Positions 7,611 through 17,896 of a stretch of 64,000 nucleotides of DNA are shown here, one piece after another. The notes beneath the pieces were generated by a model. That model did no database searches. It was given only the letters and a program-made list of their open reading frames with translations, and had not been told where the DNA came from. Origin of the DNA: Nocardiopsis sp. CNR-923 (GTDB lineage Bacteria > Actinomycetota > Actinomycetes > Streptosporangiales > Streptosporangiaceae); contig NZ_MKKC01000120.1 in NCBI RefSeq assembly GCF_001942255.1, positions 1 to 64,000 on the forward strand, read 5' to 3'. Within the stretch, counting starts at the first letter, position 1, and each line of letters opens with the position of its first letter. A program made the position numbers and the translations under genes.

Positions 7611-8333
7611 ATGAACTCCGCAGTCGTGCCCGATGCTCCCCGGATGGCGGTCTCCGTGACCGTCGACCTCGTCATCTTCACCGTGCGGGACGAGGCCCTC
7701 CACGTGCTGCTCGTGCGCCGGGGCAAGGAGCCGTTCCTGGGCCGGAGCGCGCTGCCGGGCGGGTACGTGCGTCCCGACGAGAACCTGGACGCGGCGGCCC
7801 TGCGCGAGCTGTCCGAGGAGACCGGGGTCGACGGTCGCGAACTGCGCCTGGCGCAGTTGCGGGCCTACGGCGACCCCGGCCGGGATCCGCGGGGCCGGGT
7901 CATCACGGTGGCCTACCTGGCGTTGGGACCGGACCTGCCGGACCCCGTCGCCGGCACCGACGCGGCCGACGCCGTGTGGGTGCCGGTCGAACGGGCGCTG
8001 TCACCGGGGTTCGGCCTGTCCTTCGACCACGGCCGAATCCTGTCCGACGCCGTCGAGGAGGCGCGCTCCCGACTGGAGTACACGACGGTGGCCGCGGATT
8101 TTTGCCGCGAGCCCTTCACCGTCAGCGATCTGCGCCGGGTGTACGAGGTGATCTGGGGTACCGCCCTGGACCCGAGCAACTTCCGGCGCAAGGTCCTGCG
8201 GACGGCGGGGTTCGTCGAGCCCACGGGGGAACGCCGCGCGGCCGAGGCGGGGCGGCCCGCCGCCCTCTACCGCTTCGGCGGCGCCACGGAGCTGTACCCG
8301 CCGCTTCTGCGCTCCGGTGACGTCGTGCGGTAG
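7611..8333 (+). CDS. Nudix hydrolase with C-terminal winged helix (NrtR-like)
   Basis: 240 residues. The N-terminal Nudix fold has an intact box (GGYVRPDE, then RELSEETGV at about residue 65), so hydrolysis of a nucleoside-diphosphate-linked substrate such as ADP-ribose is plausible. The C-terminal part (about residues 160-240: FTVSDLRRVYEVIWG, DPSNFRRKVLRTAGFVEPTG) is the winged-helix DNA-binding region typical of NrtR-type regulators of NAD metabolism. In many NrtR proteins the Nudix box is degenerate; here it is not, so the protein could be enzyme, regulator or both. ATG 7611 follows GAGGGG. It is divergent from the membrane protein at 7503 and shares a short intergenic region with two palindromes. 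Its target genes cannot be told from the window. Confidence 0.75.
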   Translation: MNSAVVPDAPRMAVSVTVDLVIFTVRDEALHVLLVRRGKEPFLGRSALPGGYVRPDENLDAAALRELSEETGVDGRELRLAQLRAYGDPGRDPRGRVITVAYLALGPDLPDPVAGTDAADAVWVPVERALSPGFGLSFDHGRILSDAVEEARSRLEYTTVAADFCREPFTVSDLRRVYEVIWGTALDPSNFRRKVLRTAGFVEPTGERRAAEAGRPAALYRFGGATELYPPLLRSGDVVR

Positions 8334-8351
8334 GACCCCCGAGACGCCGAA

Positions 8352-8381
8352 GGGCGCCGGACCGTCTCCGGTCCGGCGCCC
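8352..8381. terminator. Bidirectional hairpin terminator
   Basis: A perfect 12-bp stem (8352-8363 with 8370-8381) and a 6-base loop between convergent genes ending at 8333 and 8403. Confidence 0.8.
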
Positions 8382-8402
8382 TCCCGTGGGTCCCGACGCG
8401 CC

Positions 8403-10421
8403 CTACTCGTCGTCCTCGTCGTCGCGGCGGCGCCTCTTCTTGCCGTCGCGGCCCGGGCGCAGCAGCGCCTCGGCCAGGGCGAGCATCGTCTCCTCCAGGG
8501 AGGCGAGGCGCTTGGTCATGTCGTCGTGCGAGTTCTCGACCGCCTCGGTGACGGTCTCCTCGAACTCGTGCCGGTCCGGGCGCTGCTTCAGCTCCCGCAG
8601 GACCGGCTCGACGGCGGAGGTGACGTGCTCGTCGATCTCGTCGAGCCTGCCCGTGTGGTCCAGCTGCGGCCGGTCCACGAGCTCGGTCAGGCGGCGGTGC
8701 AGCTCGCTGACCTCCATGGACTGCGGCAGCTGGTTGAGCCGCTGGTTGAGCGCCTCCAGCCGGTCGTCGATGGCCTCCATCCGGCCGTCGACACCCTCGA
8801 AGTGCCCGCTCACGCCTTCGAACTGGCCCTCGACGCCGTTCATCCGGCCGTTCAGGCCGTCGATCCGGCCGTCGATGCCGTCGATCTTGCCCTCGATGCC
8901 CTCGAAGCTCCCCTCGAAGTGCCCCTCGAAGGTGTCGAACCGGTCGGTGAGGCGGCCGAGCTCGTGGTCGACCTTGCCCGTGATCTGCGACAGGTGGTTG
9001 TCCACCTTGCCCGTGAGGATCTCGTGCTGGCGCTCCAACCGCTCGTCGAGCGCGGCGCGGTGCTCGCGGGTTCGTTCGGTGAGGTCGTCGGAGAGCGTCC
9101 GGTGGCGCTCGACGTTCTCGGCGGCCGTGCGTGCGGTCGTCTCCTCGACGAACGTCCGCAGCTCGGCCAGGTCCGCGGCGACCTTCTCGGCGTCCTCGGC
9201 CACCTGGGCCCTGAGGGCGTCCGTGCGCTCGTTGACCGACTCGCGCAGCCGCTCGGCGGCGGACTCGTCCCGCTCGCGGTCCTCGGTGCGGCCGAGGTCG
9301 ATCTGCTCGCTGAGTTCGGTCAGGCGCTGGCGCAGGTGCGCACGCAGGTCGGCGAGGGAGGACTCGTGGTTCTCCCGCAGCGCGGCGACCGCCCCGGTGA
9401 CGTCGGCGACGGCGGCGTTGGCCTCGGCGTGGTTCTCCTCGGCCTGCGTGCTCAGGTAGCCCACGCTCTCGGAGAACTTGGCGGTCAGCGCGTCGTGCCG
9501 CTCCCGGGCGGCGGTCGCGAGGGAGCTCAGGTCGTCGGCCAGAGCGGAGGTGCGCTCGCCCAGCTCGCCGGTGTTCTCCTGGAGCCTCGACAGGAGGGCC
9601 TCGTGCTGCTCGCCGGTAGTCGACTCGACGAAGGAGCGCAGTTCCCCGGCGGACTCCGCCACCTGGCCCGTGACGGTCTCGGCCAGGGCCTCGCGGGCCT
9701 CCGCGAGGGCCGTGGAGATCGCCTCGCGGCTGGCCGACACGGCGTCGGCCAGCTCCGTGCGGCCGACGGTCACGGTCTCGGTGATCTCGGCGCGGCTCTC
9801 GGCGAGCGTCGACTCCAGCGCCTCGTGCCGCTCCGCGAGCTTCGACTCCAGTGCCTCGTCCCGCTCGGACAGGGAGGCCGCGACGGCCTCGGTCCTCTCC
9901 GTGAGCGAGGCCAGGGCGCCGTCCAGGGCGTCGAGCCGGGCCTCGAACCTCTCGGTGAGGCTGGTGAGCGCCTCGCCGAGGGCCTCGACCCTCTCCGCTG
10001 TGCGGTTGCCCGTCTCGCCCATGCGCTGGAGGCGGGTGAGCGCGGTGTCCAGGTGCCCGGCGATGCGCTGGGTGTCGGCGCGCAGCGACGGCATGTCCGC
10101 CAGCGGCTTGACCTGCTGGCCGACCAGCTCGATGTGCTCGGCGAGGGTCTCGGCCCACTCCGGCGGGCGCTCCAGGAAGCCGTCGATTCGACCGTTGACC
10201 GCGGTGACCGACTCGGCGAGGGCGGTGAGCTCCTGCTCGCGCAGCTCGCGCAGCAGCCACTCCATGCCCTCCAGGCGCTGGCGCATCTCCTCGTTCACCG
10301 CTCCCTGGGACTTCTGTTCGGAGACGTGCTCCTGGGCGGCCTGGGAGAGCAGGTCGCGCATTCGGTCGGAGATCCCGGCCTGACCTCCCCCGTGGAGGAA
10401 GTTGTGATTGGTCTGTTCCAC
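8403..10421 (-). CDS. Long coiled-coil protein with Gly-containing heptads
   Basis: 672 residues, almost entirely helical coiled coil with very high Glu/Ala/Leu/Arg. Recurrent units such as LTERFEARLDALDGALASLT and LSERDEALESKLAERHEALE repeat through the middle. Around residues 470-540 there is a run of seven-residue units with Gly at one fixed position (EGIEGKIDGIDGRIDGLNG). The C-terminus is a basic then acidic tail (KKRRRRDDEDDE). There is no signal peptide or membrane segment. GTG 10421 follows AAAGGAGC. It is not a recognised family, though it resembles apolipoprotein/tropomyosin-like structural proteins and may be cytoskeletal or nucleoid-linked. A 671-residue open frame on the other strand is a composition shadow. 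Confidence 0.7.
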   Translation of the reverse strand: MEQTNHNFLHGGGQAGISDRMRDLLSQAAQEHVSEQKSQGAVNEEMRQRLEGMEWLLRELREQELTALAESVTAVNGRIDGFLERPPEWAETLAEHIELVGQQVKPLADMPSLRADTQRIAGHLDTALTRLQRMGETGNRTAERVEALGEALTSLTERFEARLDALDGALASLTERTEAVAASLSERDEALESKLAERHEALESTLAESRAEITETVTVGRTELADAVSASREAISTALAEAREALAETVTGQVAESAGELRSFVESTTGEQHEALLSRLQENTGELGERTSALADDLSSLATAARERHDALTAKFSESVGYLSTQAEENHAEANAAVADVTGAVAALRENHESSLADLRAHLRQRLTELSEQIDLGRTEDRERDESAAERLRESVNERTDALRAQVAEDAEKVAADLAELRTFVEETTARTAAENVERHRTLSDDLTERTREHRAALDERLERQHEILTGKVDNHLSQITGKVDHELGRLTDRFDTFEGHFEGSFEGIEGKIDGIDGRIDGLNGRMNGVEGQFEGVSGHFEGVDGRMEAIDDRLEALNQRLNQLPQSMEVSELHRRLTELVDRPQLDHTGRLDEIDEHVTSAVEPVLRELKQRPDRHEFEETVTEAVENSHDDMTKRLASLEETMLALAEALLRPGRDGKKRRRRDDEDDE

Positions 10422-10785
10422 CGAGGTGCTCCTTTGGGTTCTGGCGCTCCCGTCCGGGCCCGGGGAAGGGACGGCGGTTCCGGGCGGTCGGGTTCTCGAT
10501 GGTCCCCGTGGTCAACGCGCCTCGCGGCGAAAACTCCTTAACGTGACGCAAGTGTGACTGGGCGTATACGCACGAGGCATGCCGTCGGCTCTGCTCGAAC
10601 CGCGCGCGGATCAGTCAACCGAGGCCTTCCGGGGGTGTCCATGAGAAGGAAAAGCATTCAGCGGTCGTCAGTCTAACGACCCGAACCCCGTAGCCCCAGG
10701 GGCCGGGCGAAGATCCGCGCCCGGCAGGTAACGATCCGGCCCGCGCTCCGTGGCCGGAGGGTGATGCGGTACCACGGGGGGCGGC
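10422..10785. other. 364-bp intergenic region
   Basis: It carries the promoter region for the coiled-coil gene to the left and the 3' side of the methyltransferase to the right. A somewhat A/T-richer stretch (about 10520-10560 and 10640-10680) may hold promoter elements, but I see no clear -35/-10 pair, hairpin or short gene. Confidence 0.4.
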
Positions 10786-12026
10786 TCAGACAGGCTCAGG
10801 GATCTCCCGGCACAGGAGGCTGTACGGGCGGTCCCCGATCCTGGTCAGGACGACGGTGACCGCCTCGGAACCGGAGGCGCGCAGGTCCCTGCGCAGCTTC
10901 TCGGTGTCCACCGCCGAACCGCGTTTCTTGATCGTTACCGTTCCCGCGTCCCGTGCGCGCAGCGCGGAACGGAGCCGTTTGAGAGAGAACGGCATCACGT
11001 CCGTGATCTCCAGGACCCGCCAGAGCGGAGAGGGCTCGGACCGCTCGGAGGTGAAGTAGGCGATGCGTTCGTCGAGCAGGGCGCCGTCCACCCCCGCGGC
11101 CGCCTCGGCCACGAGGTGGGAGCGCACCACGGCGGCGTCCGGGTCGTACAGGTAGCGGCGCGCGGGGGCGACGGGCGCGGGGCCCAGGCCGGGGACCTCG
11201 TCCAGGTGCGCGATCGCGCCCTCGGTGGCGAGCAGTCCCGGCCGCTCGTGCAGCACCGTCGCCCGGCGTCGGGCCCCTCGGCGAGCTCGCCGAACCACAG
11301 CGCGGTCTCCTTGAGCTCGCCGTCCACCGAGATCCACTCGGCGGCGGCGTCGCCGGGCAGCACCTCGTGCGGGATGCCGGGCGCGGCCTTGAGGCAGGCG
11401 GCGGAGGAACCGCGGGCGAGACCGGTCGCCACGTCCCACGGCGGCGAGTAGGCCGCCGGGTCGAACACCCGGCCCCGACCGCCGCGCCGCGCCGGGTCGC
11501 AGAACAGCAGCGGGTACGTGCCGGAGGGGACCCCGGTCACGTCCCCCTCGCGCACCCGGGCCCGGTCCGCCAGACCGAGGGCGTCGATGTTGGCGCGCGC
11601 CACGGCCACGGTCAGCGGGTCGCGTCCACGCCCTCGACCGACACCCCCCGTTCGGCCAGGGCGAGCAGGTCCGCGCCGATTCCGCAGCACAGGTCGCCCG
11701 CGGGGCGCCCGTCGGCGACGGCGGCGGTGCGGTCGGCGCGGTAGCCGGCCACCACGCGCCGGGTGGACTGCTCCAGGCCGTCGGGCGTGAAGTACATCTC
11801 CTGGGACCGGCCGCCGAACTTGGCCCTGCCGCGCTCGCGCAGATCCACCTGGGTGAGAATCGCGTTGACCAGGTCCGACACGGGAAGATCGGGGGCGAGC
11901 GCCGTGACACGGGGGTCGTCGCGCAGGTGGGAGGCGACGGACAGCCGGTCCGCCCTCGGGTCCACGCCGGCGAGCACCTCCTGGCCCGCGTCGGTGAGCA
12001 GAGCCGCGAAGGCGGGCACGCGCATG
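10786..12026 (-). CDS. SAM-dependent methyltransferase with THUMP-like C-terminal domain (frameshifts near 11260 and 11620)
   Basis: About 414 residues. N-terminal helical part, then a Rossmann methyltransferase core with PAGDLCCGIGADLLALAERG (SAM-binding motif I), SVEGVD and LFCDPARRGGRGRVFDP (motif IV-like DPARR), and a C-terminal THUMP-like domain (about the last 90 residues, ending PYSLLCREIPEP). This family sits next to groES in many actinobacteria and probably methylates RNA; its exact substrate is unknown to me. ATG 12026 follows GGAGG. The protein is interrupted by two single-base losses, one after SVEGVDA and one after AEGPDA, both in G/C runs and likely sequencing errors. It is divergent from groES. 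Confidence 0.75.
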
Positions 12027-12143
12027 GGTCCTCCAACGTTCGACGGTGTGGGCGGCGCGGATCCGGGTACGCTCCCGGCGCCCCCATGGGCCCGCCCCGG
12101 GCAGGTGGCGGCCCCGACCAGTGGCCTTCGCCGCATTTCCATT

Positions 12144-12170
12144 CTGGCACTCGCGCGGGTAGAGTGCTAA
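12144..12170. promoter_or_regulatory. CIRCE element (HrcA operator)
   Basis: TGGCACTC (12145-12152), nine bases, GAGTGCTAA (12162-12170): the inverted repeat bound by HrcA. It lies 127 bp upstream of groES, indicating HrcA repression of the groES-groEL1 operon. Confidence 0.9.
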
Positions 12171-12296
12171 CCGCGACGAGGCCGGTCTGGCACCCGCGAC
12201 GACAGGCCGCCGCGGTCGCCCCTTTTTCGTAGCCGGTCCGTGCTCGCGCACGGGCCGAAGTACAGGACACCGAAACCTTGAAGGGGAGGTCACACC

Positions 12297-12605
12297 GTGT
12301 CGACCGCCACCAAGACCGTGCTGAAGCCGCTTGAGGACCGCGTCGTGGTCAAGACCCTGGAGGCCGAGCAGACCACCGCCTCCGGCCTGGTCATCCCGGA
12401 CACCGCCAAGGAGAAGCCCCAGGAGGGCGAGATCCTGGCCGTGGGCCCGGGCCGTCTCGACGACAACGGCAAGCGCGTCCCGCTGGACGTGAAGGTCGGC
12501 GACGTCGTTCTCTACAGCAAGTACGGCGGCACCGAGGTCAAGTACGACGGTGACGAGTACCTGGTCCTCTCCGCCCGCGACCTCCTCGCGGTCGTCGAGA
12601 AGTAG
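12297..12605 (+). CDS. groES: Co-chaperonin GroES (Hsp10)
   Basis: 102 residues, the usual length. [11 protein letters not shown] at the start, the mobile loop [20 protein letters not shown], and the ending [17 protein letters not shown] are typical. It forms the heptameric lid of GroEL. GTG 12297 is preceded by AAGGGGAGGT. It is followed 120 bp later by groEL. A CIRCE element upstream shows HrcA control. Confidence 0.97.
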   Translation: MSTATKTVLKPLEDRVVVKTLEAEQTTASGLVIPDTAKEKPQEGEILAVGPGRLDDNGKRVPLDVKVGDVVLYSKYGGTEVKYDGDEYLVLSARDLLAVVEK

Positions 12606-12725
12606 GTCTCGACCTGGGGGCCCGTTCAGGGCCCCCGGCCAGGCAGTTCTCCGCATCCCGCACCGGTCGGCGCTTCGCCGGGCGGGCGGGATGTTCGTTT
12701 GTGACCACAAGAGGAAGCACTCAGC

Positions 12726-14336
12726 ATGCCGAAGATCCTGGAATTCGAGGACGACGCCCGCCGCGCCCTCGAACGGGGCGTCGACCGCCTCGCCAACGCC
12801 GTCAAGGTGACGCTGGGCCCGCGCGGCCGCAACGTCGTCATCGACAAGAAGTTCGGCGCCCCCACCATCACCAACGACGGTGTCACCGTCGCCCGTGAGG
12901 TCGAACTGGACGACCCCTACGAGAACCTGGGCGCCCAGCTCGTCAAGGAGGTCGCCACCAAGACCAACGACGCCGCCGGCGACGGCACCACGACCGCCAC
13001 GGTCCTGGCCCAGGCGCTGGTCCGCGAGGGCCTGCGCACCGTGGCCGCCGGCTCCTCCCCGATGTCCCTGAAGAAGGGCATCGACGCCGCCGCCGCGAAG
13101 GTGTCGGAGATCCTGCTCGACCGCGCCCGCCCGGTCGAGGAGCGGGCCGACATCGCCTACGTCGCCACCAACTCCGCCCAGGCGCGCAGATCGGCGACCT
13201 CATCGCCGAGGCGTTCGACAAGGTCGGCAAGGACGGCGTCATCACGGTGGAGGAGGCCCCGACCTTCGGCCTGGACCTCGACTTCACCGAGGGCCTCCAG
13301 TTCGACAAGGGCTACGTCTCGCCCTACTTCGTCACCGACGTCGACCGCCAGGAGGCGGTCCTGGAGGACGCGCGGATCCTCATCCACCAGGGCAAGATCA
13401 GCAACCTCAACGAGCTGCTGCCCCTGCTGGAGAAGATCGTCCAGGACAAGAAGCCGCTGCTCATCATCGCCGAGGACATCGAGGGCGACGCGCTGGGCGC
13501 TTGGTGCTCAACAAGATGCGCGGCATGCTCAACGTCGCCGCCGTCAAGCGCCCGGCTTCGGCGAGCGCCGCAAGGCCATGCTCCAGGACATCGCCGTCCT
13601 GACCGGCGGCCAGGTCATCGCCGAGGAGGTCGGCCTGACCCTGGACAACGCCGACCTGGACGTTCTGGGCTCCGTCCGCCGCGTCACCGTCACCAAGGAC
13701 GCCACCACCCTCGTGGACGGCGCGGGCGAGCAGAGCGAGGTCGAGGACCGCGTCCGCCAGATCCGCAAGGAGATCGAGGCGAGCGACTCCGACTGGGACC
13801 GCGAGAAGCTCCAGGAGCGCCTGGCCAAGCTCGCGGGCGGCGTGTCCGTCCTGCGCGTCGGCGCGGCCACCGAGGTCGAGCTCAAGGAGAAGAAGCACCG
13901 CCTGGAGGACGCCATCTCGGCGACCCGTGCGGCTATCGAGGAAGGCATCGTCGCCGGTGGCGGCGCCTCCCTGGTGCACGCCTCCACGGCCCTGGACGAC
14001 CTCGGTCTGGGCGGTGACGAGGCCACCGGCGTGGCGATCGTCCGCCGCGCACTGGTCGAGCCCGCCCGGTGGATCGCGGAGAACGCGGGCGCCGAGGGCT
14101 ACGTGGTGACCCACCGCGTCTCGGAGATGCGGGTCGGCCACGGCTTCAACGCCGCGACCGGCGCCTACGGCGATCTGGCCGCCGAGGGCATCATCGACCC
14201 GGTCAAGGTCACCCGCTCCGCCGTCCAGAACGCCGCCTCCATCGCGGGCATGCTCCTGACCACCGAGGCGCTGGTCGTGGACAAGCCCGAGGAGGACGAG
14301 GACGCGAACGGCCACGGCCACGGGCACGGCCACTAG
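12726..14336 (+). CDS. groEL: Chaperonin GroEL1 with His-rich tail (three one-base losses)
   Basis: About 537 residues after correction. Conserved blocks include [39 protein letters not shown] (in part), and the ATP-site [16 protein letters not shown]. The frame is broken at about 13187 (after TNSAQ), 13499 and 13551 (before the KAPGFG block), each time by a lost base, two of them at GGCGCC; the three together restore the original frame. The C-terminus is [13 protein letters not shown] rather than the Gly-Met tail, marking the groES-linked GroEL1 paralogue of actinobacteria, whose His tail may bind metal. A second groEL is expected elsewhere in the genome. The breaks in a chaperonin gene point to consensus errors rather than gene death. 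Confidence 0.93.
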   Translation: MPKILEFEDDARRALERGVDRLANAVKVTLGPRGRNVVIDKKFGAPTITNDGVTVAREVELDDPYENLGAQLVKEVATKTNDAAGDGTTTATVLAQALVREGLRTVAAGSSPMSLKKGIDAAAAKVSEILLDRARPVEERADIAYVATNSAQARRSATSSPRRSTRSARTASSRWRRPRPSAWTSTSPRASSSTRATSRPTSSPTSTARRRSWRTRGSSSTRARSATSTSCCPCWRRSSRTRSRCSSSPRTSRATRWALGAQQDARHAQRRRRQAPGFGERRKAMLQDIAVLTGGQVIAEEVGLTLDNADLDVLGSVRRVTVTKDATTLVDGAGEQSEVEDRVRQIRKEIEASDSDWDREKLQERLAKLAGGVSVLRVGAATEVELKEKKHRLEDAISATRAAIEEGIVAGGGASLVHASTALDDLGLGGDEATGVAIVRRALVEPARWIAENAGAEGYVVTHRVSEMRVGHGFNAATGAYGDLAAEGIIDPVKVTRSAVQNAASIAGMLLTTEALVVDKPEEDEDANGHGHGHGH

Positions 14337-14562
14337 CAGCCGGCCGGTCCCGAGGGCCGGTACGGAGCTCCTTCGGGGGCGGGGCGCGCTGTCGCTCCGC
14401 CCTCGTGCACTACCACGGTATTCCCGATTCCCTTGTCGAATTGTGTGGCGTTTTCGGGCGTTTTTCCTAAAACGTAACCATTCTGTAGTTGTCGATTGGA
14501 GCGGTTGGGCCCCGCGTTGCGGGCATCATTCGTTACGTGACGGATGCAGGCGCCGGGGGGGC
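14337..14562. other. Intergenic region upstream of the sigma-factor gene
   Basis: 226 bp. The part at about 14400-14500 is conspicuously A/T-rich for this genome, with several T/A runs (for example TTTTTCCTAAAACGTAACC), and is a likely promoter region for the sigma gene. I see no short gene or firm hairpin. Confidence 0.4.
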
Positions 14563-15192
14563 GTGACCGCGCGGCGGCCGGGAACGCACCGGGACGGAAC
14601 GCACCTGGACGCGGACCCGGCGACGCGCGACACGGGTTGGAACCATCTGGGGTCACTCGCGGTCCAGGGGGACGACGGGGCCTTGGATTCGCTGCTGCGC
14701 GAGGTGCGGCCCATGGTGGTCCGGTACTGTCGTGCCCGCCTGGCGCGGGTCTCCGGGCTGGCCCACTACTCCGACGACGTGGCGCAGGAGGTGTGCATCG
14801 CCCTGCTCACGGCGATCCCGCGCTACCAGGACCGGGGACGGCCCTTCGCGTCCTTCGTGTTCGGCATCGCGGCGCACAAGGTCGCCGACACCCTGCGGGG
14901 CGCGGGGCGGGTGGAGTTGGTTCCCACCGACACCGTCCCGGAACCGGCCGACGACGGGCCGGGACCCGAGGAGGCCGCGGTCCGCGTGATCGAGGCCCAG
15001 CGGGCGCGGGAGCTGCTGGACGAGCTCCCGGAGAGACAACGGAACTTGCTGGTCATGAGGGTGATCGCCGGCCTGACGGCGGATGAGACGGGACATGTAC
15101 TTGGGATGTCGGCGGGAGCGGTACGGGTTGCCCAGCACCGAGCTATTGCTCGGCTTCGGCAGGTGGCCCTGGCGAACAGACTCCTCCCCTGA
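14563..15192 (+). CDS. ECF-type RNA polymerase sigma factor, ShbA/SigD-like
   Basis: About 209 residues. Region 2 is visible as [20 protein letters not shown] followed by [20 protein letters not shown] (helices 2.1-2.4), and region 4 as [31 protein letters not shown] (in part) with [16 protein letters not shown] as the recognition helix. The position between groEL1 and guaB matches that of ShbA (SigD in mycobacteria), which in streptomycetes drives transcription of the principal sigma gene hrdB. GTG 14563 is the most likely start but has only a G-run before it; an upstream start in the same frame exists. No anti-sigma gene is adjacent, fitting the ShbA type. Confidence 0.75.
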   Translation: MTARRPGTHRDGTHLDADPATRDTGWNHLGSLAVQGDDGALDSLLREVRPMVVRYCRARLARVSGLAHYSDDVAQEVCIALLTAIPRYQDRGRPFASFVFGIAAHKVADTLRGAGRVELVPTDTVPEPADDGPGPEEAAVRVIEAQRARELLDELPERQRNLLVMRVIAGLTADETGHVLGMSAGAVRVAQHRAIARLRQVALANRLLP

Positions 15193-15375
15193 GCACGGCC
15201 GCCGACCGCGCTCACGTCCGGTCTGCCCGCACCGTCCGAGACCGCCGCACGCGTACTGCCTCCACTCCGTCCCCCGGCGGCGTCGCCGCCAGCACTGAAC
15301 GGGCCCGGACGCCTGGCGCGAGGCGCGTGGGCGCCGGACGGTCCCGGGCTCCGGACCCGCGGTATTCCCCCGACT

Positions 15376-15392
15376 GTCTCAAACGGTGAGAC
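15376..15392. promoter_or_regulatory. Inverted repeat upstream of guaB
   Basis: GTCTCA, AACGG, TGAGAC: perfect 6-bp arms with a 5-base centre, 132 bp before guaB and 184 bp after the sigma gene. It is too short to be a good terminator and looks like a protein-binding site; the regulator is unknown. The rest of the 331-bp gap (15193-15523) shows a possible -10 TAGGAT at 15461-15466 and no gene. Confidence 0.45.
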
Positions 15393-15463
15393 TGATCACT
15401 TTCGGCCCTCGACGGCGGGGCAAACGCTCCATTCCTCGTGAGGCGGCCGAGGCCACGGCCTAG

Positions 15464-17011
<1,548 letters not shown>

Positions 17012-17080
17012 CCGGCCCGGCTGTCGGGGACCCGCGGGCCGGCCCGGAGGGGGCGCCGGGGTAGGAGGGCCGCGGGTCAG

Positions 17081-17118
17081 GACGCCGGTGCGCCCCCGTG
17101 AGGGAGCACACCGGCGTC
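17081..17118. terminator. Bidirectional hairpin between guaB and the lectin gene
   Basis: A perfect 10-bp stem GACGCCGGTG (17081-17090) with CACCGGCGTC (17109-17118), and an 18-base loop, between convergent genes. Confidence 0.7.
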
Positions 17119-17125
17119 GCGGCCG

Positions 17126-17692
17126 TCAGTCGACGTTCTTGAGTGTCCAGTCCTCGCCCGGGCCCGTGTCGGCGGTGCGCTGGACCAGCCGGTAGCCCCT
17201 GTCCGTCGAGGACCCGACGACGGCGAGGTTCATCTGGCTCCCGTAGTTGACCAGTTCCGTCGTCCCGTCCTCCGCCTTGTCCAGGCGCCACCCCTGGGTG
17301 GGGTGGATCCGGCACGCCGACTGGACGATGTAGGCGCCGTCCTTGTCGGGCTCGGAGACGGCCAGGCACTTGCCGCTGTGGCGGTTCTCCAGGTTGTAGT
17401 AGCCCGCGCCGCCGTGGACGAACTCCCACTGCTGGTCGGCGATCGCCATGCAGTCCCACTGGATGACCGAGGCGCCCTCGGCCTGGCTGGAACCGCCCAC
17501 CCCCGCGCACAGGCCGCTGTGGGCGTTGACGAGCTGGTAGACATTGGCCGGGGCGCTCGTGGCGGTGCGATCGGCGGCCCCATCGCCGGCGGGCGCCTCG
17601 GCGTGCGCTCCGGCTCCGCCCAGCCCCCACTGCACCATGACCGCGGTGCCGATCACGGCGGCCGCGCGGACCACGCTTCGCTTGCCTCGCAT
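17126..17692 (-). CDS. Secreted ricin-type beta-trefoil lectin domain protein
   Basis: 188 residues. N-terminal signal peptide (RGKRSVVRAAAVIGTAVMVQ then an Ala-rich cleavage region near residue 32). The mature part is a single RICIN/RicinB_lectin_2 domain with QxW-type repeats: NAHSGLCAGVGGSSQAEGAS...DQQWEFV, NRHSGKCLAVSEPDKDGAY...QGWRL and a third, weaker repeat ending DWTLKNVD. It probably binds carbohydrate outside the cell; no catalytic domain is attached. ATG 17692 is preferred over 17707 because AAGGAG lies 5 bases before it. It is convergent with guaB, and has its own promoter region in 17693-17780. Confidence 0.85.
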   Translation of the reverse strand: MRGKRSVVRAAAVIGTAVMVQWGLGGAGAHAEAPAGDGAADRTATSAPANVYQLVNAHSGLCAGVGGSSQAEGASVIQWDCMAIADQQWEFVHGGAGYYNLENRHSGKCLAVSEPDKDGAYIVQSACRIHPTQGWRLDKAEDGTTELVNYGSQMNLAVVGSSTDRGYRLVQRTADTGPGEDWTLKNVD

Positions 17693-17896
17693 GAAACTCC
17701 TTCTCATCGACCCAAGTCTGAGACCTTGAGTAGTCGTACAACAACCTAGTGTCACCGAGGTAGGCGTGGGGCCCGTTCGTGAAGGGTGTCCGGGGAAGGC
17801 GGGAGCGGGAGGGCGGCCCGGGGGCGAGTAGACTCTCCGCGGCAGGAAACGCGCCGGTCGAGCGTCCGGCGCAGCACTCTTGAGGGGGATCAGGCG

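Noticed and set aside
8526-10541. 671-codon open frame antisense to the coiled-coil gene
   Set aside because: A mirror of the highly repetitive G/C-rich coiled coil; no ribosome binding site, and the Leu/Gly/Val-rich text shows no fold signature.
12726-14336. Programmed frameshifting in groEL and other genes
   Set aside because: The breaks are in many unrelated housekeeping genes, always losses, with no slippery site and stop arrangement; sequence error explains them better.
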